Below are positions 16,068-20,885 of a stretch of 20,885 nucleotides of DNA, one piece after another. Position 1 is the first letter of the stretch; every line of letters starts with the position of its first letter. A program made the translations under genes and the position numbers. Location of the stretch: contig JAZDMW010000065.1 of the NCBI GenBank assembly GCA_043800545.1, forward strand, positions 1-20,885, in the 5' to 3' direction. The notes beneath the pieces were generated by a model. It was not told where the DNA came from. It was given only the letters and a program-made list of their open reading frames with translations, and made no database searches. Source of the DNA: 1-14-0-20-39-34 sp043800545. GTDB taxonomy: Bacteria; Patescibacteriota; Patescibacteriia; Magasanikbacterales; UBA922.

Positions 16068-17315
16068 ATGCTGAAAGACATTGCAAAAATTTCTGTACAC
16101 GCAATACTCAAACAAAAATTACGAGCAACTCTTACGATTCTCGCTATGAGTATTGGTATTTCTGCAGTTATTCTTGTATTTTCTGCTGGGCATGGTCTCC
16201 GGGTTTTTATTAATGGCGAACTTGATGTTTTTGGAGCTGATGCAATAGAAATAGAAGTGAAAGTACCAAATGTTGGAAAAACTTCAAGTGAAAATGCTCA
16301 AGGATTGGCACAAGGTATTACCATTACCACCCTCAAAGAGAGAGACATCATAGAAATACGAAAACATCCAAATATTGAATACATATATGGCGCTGTGATG
16401 GCGCAAGAAGCTGTGGGATATTCTAATATCATCAAAAAAATAATGCTCATGGGTACAGGATTTGAGGCACCTCTTGTGAATAATTACGATATTTACAAAG
16501 GACGCTATTTTTCTGAGGATGAAGAAAAAGCATCAGAACAAGTTGCCGTACTTGGATATAAAACAAGTCAAGACTTGTTTGGAGATGACAATCCAATTGG
16601 AAAAAATATTAAAATAGGTGGAAAGAAATTTCAAGTTATTGGTGTGATGCAAGAAATTGGTTCTGCTTTAATTTTTGATATGGACAGAATAATATATATT
16701 CCTGTCACGACCCTTCAAAAAAGATTACTCGGAACAGACTATCTTTCTTTTGCTGTAGCAAAAATGAGAGATACAACCATTGCAAAACAAACACAAGAAG
16801 AACTTACAGAAATTATGAGAACACAACATGAAATTACAGACCCAAACAAAGACGACTTTGCCGTCAATACAATGGATGAGGCAGAAGATATGCTCGGAAG
16901 CATCATAGATAGCATAACAGTGCTTCTCGTGGCCCTGGTGTGCATCTCACTCATTGTAGGAGGTGTTGGTATAATGAACATCATGTATGTCTCTGTTGCA
17001 GAAAGAACATTTGAAATTGGACTTCGCAAATCTCTTGGTGCAAAACAAAAAGATATTCTCATACAATTCCTTTTAGAGGCCGTGTTTATTACCCTCGGAG
17101 GTGGAATTGCTGGTGTGATTATTGGAGCAATTCTCGCATATATTCTGTATGTGGTAGCTCTGGCATGTAATTTTAGCTGGAGTTATTCTGTATCTCTCCA
17201 ATCCATATTTATCGCCGTCAGTTTCTCTATTATGGTTGGTCTTCTCTTCGGTATTTACCCAGCAAAAAAAGCTTCAGCTCTTAATCCTATTGAAGCATTA
17301 AGAAAACAACAATAA
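16068..17315 (+). CDS. MacB/FtsX-type ABC transporter permease (second copy)
   Basis: A 415-residue paralogue of the preceding permease with the same layout: a helix at about 20-40, an extracytoplasmic core with GRYFSEDEE and GDDNPIGKNIKIG, and an FtsX domain with GGVGIMNIMYVSVAERTFEI and GLRKSLGAKQ. It ends in LNPIEALRKQQ. Conservation with the first copy is strongest around the coupling region and weaker in the outer domain, as expected for a heterodimer that arose by duplication. The ATG lies one base after the first copy's stop, so the two are translationally close and probably coupled. Confidence 0.93.
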   Translation: MLKDIAKISVHAILKQKLRATLTILAMSIGISAVILVFSAGHGLRVFINGELDVFGADAIEIEVKVPNVGKTSSENAQGLAQGITITTLKERDIIEIRKHPNIEYIYGAVMAQEAVGYSNIIKKIMLMGTGFEAPLVNNYDIYKGRYFSEDEEKASEQVAVLGYKTSQDLFGDDNPIGKNIKIGGKKFQVIGVMQEIGSALIFDMDRIIYIPVTTLQKRLLGTDYLSFAVAKMRDTTIAKQTQEELTEIMRTQHEITDPNKDDFAVNTMDEAEDMLGSIIDSITVLLVALVCISLIVGGVGIMNIMYVSVAERTFEIGLRKSLGAKQKDILIQFLLEAVFITLGGGIAGVIIGAILAYILYVVALACNFSWSYSVSLQSIFIAVSFSIMVGLLFGIYPAKKASALNPIEALRKQQ

Positions 17316-17334
17316 CTCATTGTACATTATATAT

Positions 17335-18036
17335 ATGTCATATAATCCAGAAAATAATATACGGGAAAGATTAGAAGCACTTTCAGAAGAAGTTCGTGAA
17401 AAGGGTGGCCTTGCAGATGTGCTTGAACCAGAAGATGAACAAACCAGTGAAGAACAAGAAGACGCTCAAATCATAGAAACCTTTTTAGAAAATGGCTGGC
17501 TCCTTACGTCAAAAAGTCAATTGGATTCTTGGGCAAAAAAAGGAACGAGTTTTATCGGTGTCGACTATGCACTTTTTGCAGAAGTACTACCTCATTCAGA
17601 TACAAATGATATCTTCTATTTTTACAAAACAATCAAAAGAGGAGGAAAAATAGAAAACCTCCCAGACACAACCAATCTCCAAATGGATGCAAAATTGAGG
17701 GTATACCGAGTAGAAAGAAAAACACAAGAAGATGTAGACAAAGCAGTCCGTGAAAAAATATTCGCAGGTGGAAAAATCCCGAGAGGCTCTGATCAAGAGA
17801 TACTCGCGCCAACACATCTGACAGAAATGGTATTTGAGAATGGTGAGTGGGTTGCGATGCCATTCACAGATCTTGAAGAAGGTGAAATTGATGAAGCGCT
17901 TGGAAAATTAACCCCTACAAAAGGAGATACTGCACCAGATTTTGTTCCACTGTCATCTCCACCTAAATTTACATCACCAAAAAATAAACCAGATTTTGAC
18001 CCTTTTGCAGATACTCATTTACAAGACCCCTCTTGA
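17335..18036 (+). CDS. Acidic hypothetical protein
   Basis: A 233-residue protein that I do not recognise. The ATG at 17335 is preferred to an in-frame TTG at 17320. The N-terminus (about 1-55) is strongly acidic and helical-looking (RLEALSEEVREKG, EPEDEQTSEEQEDAQ). The middle has aromatic and basic residues and may fold (GWLLTSKSQLDSWAKKG, YALFAEVL). The C-terminal 40 residues are rich in Pro, Ser, Lys and Asp and probably disordered. There is no signal peptide or membrane segment, so it is likely cytoplasmic. It starts 19 bases after the permease stop and may be carried on the transporter mRNA, but nothing links its function to transport. It ends in TGA, which supports TGA as a stop in this genome. 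Confidence 0.8.
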   Translation: MSYNPENNIRERLEALSEEVREKGGLADVLEPEDEQTSEEQEDAQIIETFLENGWLLTSKSQLDSWAKKGTSFIGVDYALFAEVLPHSDTNDIFYFYKTIKRGGKIENLPDTTNLQMDAKLRVYRVERKTQEDVDKAVREKIFAGGKIPRGSDQEILAPTHLTEMVFENGEWVAMPFTDLEEGEIDEALGKLTPTKGDTAPDFVPLSSPPKFTSPKNKPDFDPFADTHLQDPS

Positions 18037-18063
18037 TTTTTCTCTCCATTTCCGCTACTATGT

Positions 18064-18067
18064 GGAG
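18064..18067 (+). promoter_or_regulatory. Ribosome binding site of the U32 gene
   Basis: GTGGAG with core GGAG lies three bases before the ATG at 18071. It decides the start: a longer frame opens upstream at 17942, but that part overlaps the preceding gene and encodes no family residues. Confidence 0.6.
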
Positions 18068-18070
18068 CAT

Positions 18071-19321
18071 ATGAAAAAGAAACACATAGAAATCATGTCC
18101 CCTGCTGGTTCTTGGGAATCCCTCAGAGCCGCACTGAAAGCTGGATCAAATTCAGTATATTTTGGTATTGAAGGACTCAACATGCGCTCTCGTGGGGCAA
18201 AAAACTTCACCCTTGAAGAGCTTCTGGAAATCGTTTCCTTGTGTAAAAAACACAATTGCAAAACATATTTGACCCTAAACACAATCATGTATAATAGTGA
18301 TCTCAAAAGAATGCGAGATATTATTGATACAGCAAAAAAAAGTGGTATTACGGCTATTATTGCGAGTGACATTTCTGCAATTCAGTATGCCAATGAACAA
18401 GGAGTGGAAGTACATATTTCTACACAGTCCAATGTCTCAAATATTGAGGCAGTAAAATTTTATGCTCATTTTGCAGATGTTATTGTCCTTGCACGCGAAC
18501 TTACCCTTCCACAAATTAAAGATATTTGCGAAACAATACAAAAAGAAAAAATAAAAGGACCAAAAGGCAACCTGATTGAAATTGAAATTTTTGCCCATGG
18601 AGCTCTTTGTGTAGCAATATCTGGCAAGTGCTATATGAGCCTTGCACAAGAGAATGCATCTGCAAATCGTGGAATGTGTCTTCAAATGTGTAGACGTTCA
18701 TATAAAGTTACGGATGAAGAAACCGGAAATGAATTTGTGATAGATAATAACTATATCATGTCTCCAAAAGATCTCTGTACCATCCGATTCATAGATAAAA
18801 TCCTTGATGCAGGCGTAACCATCCTCAAACTCGAGGGACGTGGACGTTCACCAGATTATGTATACACGGTTACAAAAGTATATAGAGAAGCAGCAAATGC
18901 ATACCTAGAAAAAACCATTACAAAAGAAAAACTCGAACAATGGGAAAAGGAACTGGAAAGTGTGTTCAACCGCGGATTCTGGCACGGTGGATACTATCTT
19001 GGGAAAAAACTGGGAGAATGGTCTGGTACATATGGTTCACAGGCAACCACACAAAAAATTCATTTGGGAAGAGCAACAAAATACTTTGTTCAAGCAAAGG
19101 TAGGAGAATTCATGATAGAAACCGGAGAGCTTCATGAAGGAGATATGGTCATGATTACTGGAAAGACAACTGGATTCCTCCAGGTAAAAATAGAAGGACT
19201 TCGTGTGGATGGAGAACCTGCAGACAAAGCACAAAAAGGAGATCTCATTACATTTACAGTTCCAGAGAGAATCAGGAAACATGATCAACTTTCACTTATT
19301 CAAAATAAAATTGAAGAATAA
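18071..19321 (+). CDS. U32 family protein (TrhP/YegQ- or RlhA-like, Fe-S RNA hydroxylase candidate)
   Basis: A 416-residue protein of the U32 'peptidase' family. It opens with the family's IMSPAGSWESLRAALKAGSN and has VYFGIEGLNMRSRGAKNF at about 34-51. Four cysteines, C180, C187, C203 and C207 (in HGALCVAISGKCYMS and RGMCLQMCRR), match the conserved cluster that in RlhA and TrhP is linked to an iron-sulfur centre. A C-terminal beta-barrel-like domain covers about 330-410. Characterised relatives make 5-hydroxyuridine at tRNA position 34 (TrhP, prephenate-dependent) or 5-hydroxycytidine in 23S rRNA (RlhA); others are only called peptidases. The sequence does not tell which RNA is the target. 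A ferredoxin gene follows after 4 bases, which fits an Fe-S, redox-dependent role. Confidence 0.9.
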   Translation: MKKKHIEIMSPAGSWESLRAALKAGSNSVYFGIEGLNMRSRGAKNFTLEELLEIVSLCKKHNCKTYLTLNTIMYNSDLKRMRDIIDTAKKSGITAIIASDISAIQYANEQGVEVHISTQSNVSNIEAVKFYAHFADVIVLARELTLPQIKDICETIQKEKIKGPKGNLIEIEIFAHGALCVAISGKCYMSLAQENASANRGMCLQMCRRSYKVTDEETGNEFVIDNNYIMSPKDLCTIRFIDKILDAGVTILKLEGRGRSPDYVYTVTKVYREAANAYLEKTITKEKLEQWEKELESVFNRGFWHGGYYLGKKLGEWSGTYGSQATTQKIHLGRATKYFVQAKVGEFMIETGELHEGDMVMITGKTTGFLQVKIEGLRVDGEPADKAQKGDLITFTVPERIRKHDQLSLIQNKIEE

Positions 19322-19325
19322 CTCT

Positions 19326-19547
19326 ATGACAAAAATTATTTACAGAAGAAATAAATGTATTGGATGCACGACTTGTTCTGTCTATGATCCAAATCACTTT
19401 GAGATGTCCAATGACACAGGGAAAGCCGAACTAAAAAATTCTACCTGTGACAATGAAACATGTACAGCAGACATACAGGACGGGCAGGAAACAGCAAAAT
19501 TAGCAGAAGAAAATTGTCCAACCACAGCAATAGAAGTAAAAGAATAA
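19326..19547 (+). CDS. Single-cluster [4Fe-4S] ferredoxin
   Basis: A 73-residue acidic protein. C11, C14 and C17 (KCIGCTTC) with C64 in ENCPTTAIEV give the four ligands of a one-cluster bacterial or archaeal-type ferredoxin. Two further cysteines, C41 and C46, may form a disulfide, as in some members of this class. It is a soluble electron carrier. The ATG lies 4 bases after the U32 stop and a strong terminator follows, so the two genes form the end of one transcription unit. The likely partner is the U32 protein, but this is inference from position alone. Confidence 0.9.
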   Translation: MTKIIYRRNKCIGCTTCSVYDPNHFEMSNDTGKAELKNSTCDNETCTADIQDGQETAKLAEENCPTTAIEVKE

Positions 19548-19550
19548 CTA

Positions 19551-19574
19551 AAAAAAAGCCAACAGGCTTTTTTT
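19551..19574. terminator. Bidirectional terminator between convergent genes
   Basis: AAAAAAAGCC (19551-19560) and GGCTTTTTTT (19565-19574) form a perfect 10-bp inverted repeat around the loop AACA, with A and T runs on the outer sides. It can end transcription of the ferredoxin gene on the plus strand and of the YrdC/Sua5 gene on the minus strand. Confidence 0.9.
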
Positions 19575-19594
19575 CTTTCTCTAAAATGACAAAA

Positions 19595-20203
19595 TTAATT
19601 TTCATCTACTACCAATTCACCTTGGCGAAGAACTTGCACTTGTCCGTTTAAAACACGGACAATCGTCGAAGGATTCCTTTGTGGTAAATTCCCAGCATCA
19701 ATTACAATATCTGGCTTCATTTCTGTATTTGCATACATATCTAAAACTGTTTGAATATCATAAGGGCTCTCCATACGAGCAATATTCGCTGAAGTGGACA
19801 CAAATGGCTTTCCAAGCGCTTCAACGATATCATGGGCAAGCGGATGACTCGTCACACGAAATGCCAATGTACCATCATCCCCTACAACTCCTTTTGGAAA
19901 TCCATCAACCAAAGCTTCAGAAACAACCGTAAGCGGTCCTGGCCAATATCTTTCTGCTAACTCTTCAAGCTTTGAAGTCCAGACCACATATTCTTTGGCC
20001 ATAGCAATATCTGACATGAGAACAAGAACTGTTTTTTCTTGTTGTCTTTGTTTTATCTGGAAAAGCCTTTCTACAGCTTCAGGATTTGTTGCATCACAAC
20101 CAAGACCATAACAGGTCTCTGTTGGATAGACAATGACTGCACCATTGTTTAATTCTTGAATGAGTTCAGAAATATGAACTTGTTGTTCAGGTATAAGTTT
20201 CAT
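19595..20203 (-). CDS. L-threonylcarbamoyladenylate synthase (TsaC/Sua5/YrdC)
   Basis: A 202-residue YrdC-fold enzyme that makes threonylcarbamoyl-AMP from threonine, bicarbonate and ATP for the t6A modification at position 37 of ANN-decoding tRNAs. It shows the family's VYPTETCYGLG near residues 26-36, the basic IKQR loop, WPGPLTVV, the nucleotide-site FVSTSANIA, and NPSTIVRV. It has no long C-terminal Sua5 domain, so it is of the short TsaC type. The start is the ATG at 20203, with GGAGGA about 11 bases upstream inside the end of prfB; a longer frame from 20281 overlaps prfB and is rejected. The gap to the prfB stop is 4 bases, so the two are co-transcribed. Confidence 0.93.
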   Translation of the reverse strand: MKLIPEQQVHISELIQELNNGAVIVYPTETCYGLGCDATNPEAVERLFQIKQRQQEKTVLVLMSDIAMAKEYVVWTSKLEELAERYWPGPLTVVSEALVDGFPKGVVGDDGTLAFRVTSHPLAHDIVEALGKPFVSTSANIARMESPYDIQTVLDMYANTEMKPDIVIDAGNLPQRNPSTIVRVLNGQVQVLRQGELVVDEN

Positions 20204-20207
20204 ATAA

Positions 20208-20885
20208 TTATTTTTCCTCCACAGTCTTCCCTGTTTTTTTAAATCGAAGATAACTCTCCATGAATGGGAGAAGGTCCCCATTTAAAACGGCTTCAGGATC
20301 AGAAGACTCATAACGTGTTCGAACATCTTTCACCATTTTGTATGGGTGAAGAACATAAGAACGTATTTGATTCCCCCACTCTGCGCTTTTATACTCTCCT
20401 TTTATTTTCTGCAATTCTCGTTCTTCTTCCTCTTCTTTTATCTTTAACAACTTAGAATACAAAACTTTCATAGCAAATTCTTTGTTTTGTTGCTGAGAAC
20501 GTTCATTTTGACATTGTGCACTTAAACCAGTTGGAAGATGAACAAGCCGAACCGCAGAATACGTGGTATTCACACTTTGTCCACCATGACCTCCTGCACA
20601 GAAAGTATCTATACGAAGTTCCTTTGGATCTATTTGAAATTCTTCACTTGCTTCAATTTCTGGTGTTACCTCTACCCCTGCAAATGACGTATGTCGCATA
20701 GACTCAGCATCAAAAGGAGAAATACGAACAAGACGATGTGTTCCATGTTCCCCTTGAAGGTATCCATACGCTTTCGCACCCTGAATTAAAACCGTAGCAG
20801 ATTTTATTCCGGCTTCACTTCCACGACTTTCATCGAGAAGTGTTACCTTCCATCCCATATTTTCTGCAAAACGCATATACATACG
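20208..20885 (-). CDS. prfB: Peptide chain release factor 2 (5' part outside window)
   Basis: The C-terminal 225 or so codons of a class I release factor; the start lies beyond the right edge. The SPF tripeptide in VRISPFDAES, followed by RHTSFAGVEV, identifies RF2, which reads UAA and UGA, rather than RF1 with its P-x-T motif. The catalytic GGQ is intact in AGGHGGQSVN, and the domain continues with HLPTGLSAQCQNERSQQQN and then an Arg/Glu-rich helix. The end (PYKMVKDVRTRYESSDPEAV, then GDLLPFMESYLRF) is standard RF2. The programmed frameshift site found near the 5' end of many prfB genes would lie outside this window. Its presence shows that UGA is a stop codon here. Confidence 0.96.
   Translation of the reverse strand, partial: RMYMRFAENMGWKVTLLDESRGSEAGIKSATVLIQGAKAYGYLQGEHGTHRLVRISPFDAESMRHTSFAGVEVTPEIEASEEFQIDPKELRIDTFCAGGHGGQSVNTTYSAVRLVHLPTGLSAQCQNERSQQQNKEFAMKVLYSKLLKIKEEEEERELQKIKGEYKSAEWGNQIRSYVLHPYKMVKDVRTRYESSDPEAVLNGDLLPFMESYLRFKKTGKTVEEK

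Noticed and set aside
17942..18070. Upstream start for the U32 protein
   Set aside because: The added residues are a shadow of the preceding gene; a Shine-Dalgarno site and the family start both point to the ATG at 18071.
20204..20281. Upstream start for the YrdC/Sua5 protein
   Set aside because: The added residues overlap the end of prfB in another frame; the family sequence begins at the ATG at 20203.
1..20885. CRISPR arrays, insertion sequences, tRNA or rRNA genes
   Set aside because: No regular direct repeats with spacers, no transposase motifs with terminal inverted repeats, and no tRNA- or rRNA-like sequence was seen on either strand.

Overview
The window looks like chromosomal DNA from a small-genome bacterium of the Candidate Phyla Radiation (Patescibacteria), most likely a Parcubacteria-type lineage. 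This placement is an inference. It rests on A+T-rich sequence, tightly packed operons, many genes without a clear Shine-Dalgarno site, membrane-anchored thrombospondin type 3 proteins, a DUF4015 protein, a SlyD-like FKBP, and above all a giant secreted cysteine-rich protein. The genetic code is the standard bacterial one. A release factor 2 with the SPF anticodon motif is encoded, at least one gene (17335-18036) ends in TGA, and no in-frame TGA was needed. This argues against the UGA=Gly code of Gracilibacteria and Absconditabacteria.

Left region (1-9204, minus strand): the first 8.4 kb at first looks empty, because no complete long ORF lies in it. It is in fact a single open frame of 2803 codons. 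It starts at 8410 with a signal peptide and leaves the window at base 1 without a stop. I checked it triplet by triplet. The protein has a helical-looking N-terminal domain, a very cysteine-rich middle (about 73 Cys between residues 372 and 2004) with a recurring C-x6-C module, a cysteine-free island resembling a carbohydrate-binding jelly roll, a 460-residue cysteine-free block with an EF-hand-like calcium loop, and a C-terminal part cut by the window edge. Upstream, 32 bases away, is a single-pass membrane protein with two thrombospondin type 3 calcium loops. The two probably form one transcription unit for a cell-surface system.

Middle region, minus strand (9282-11683): a compact three-gene operon encodes a membrane-anchored DUF4015 glycosidase-like protein, the 16S rRNA dimethyltransferase RsmA/KsgA, and a small membrane protein resembling DUF2238. 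It ends in a hairpin terminator that abuts the promoter of the thrombospondin gene.

Middle region, plus strand (11745-18036): a SlyD-like FKBP prolyl isomerase with its own terminator is followed by a MacAB-type export operon. The operon has an adaptor with an unusually long coiled-coil region, one ATPase and two paralogous FtsX/MacB permeases, then an acidic protein of unknown function.

Right region: a U32-family protein with four clustered cysteines is followed 4 bases later by a one-cluster ferredoxin. A perfect bidirectional terminator separates this pair from the convergent minus-strand pair prfB (5' end outside the window) and the YrdC/Sua5 threonylcarbamoyl-AMP synthase. Several genes bear on RNA modification or translation (RsmA, U32, YrdC/Sua5, RF2). 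The large left-hand proteins and the MacAB-like operon point to a surface and export role. No tRNA, rRNA, CRISPR array or insertion sequence was seen.
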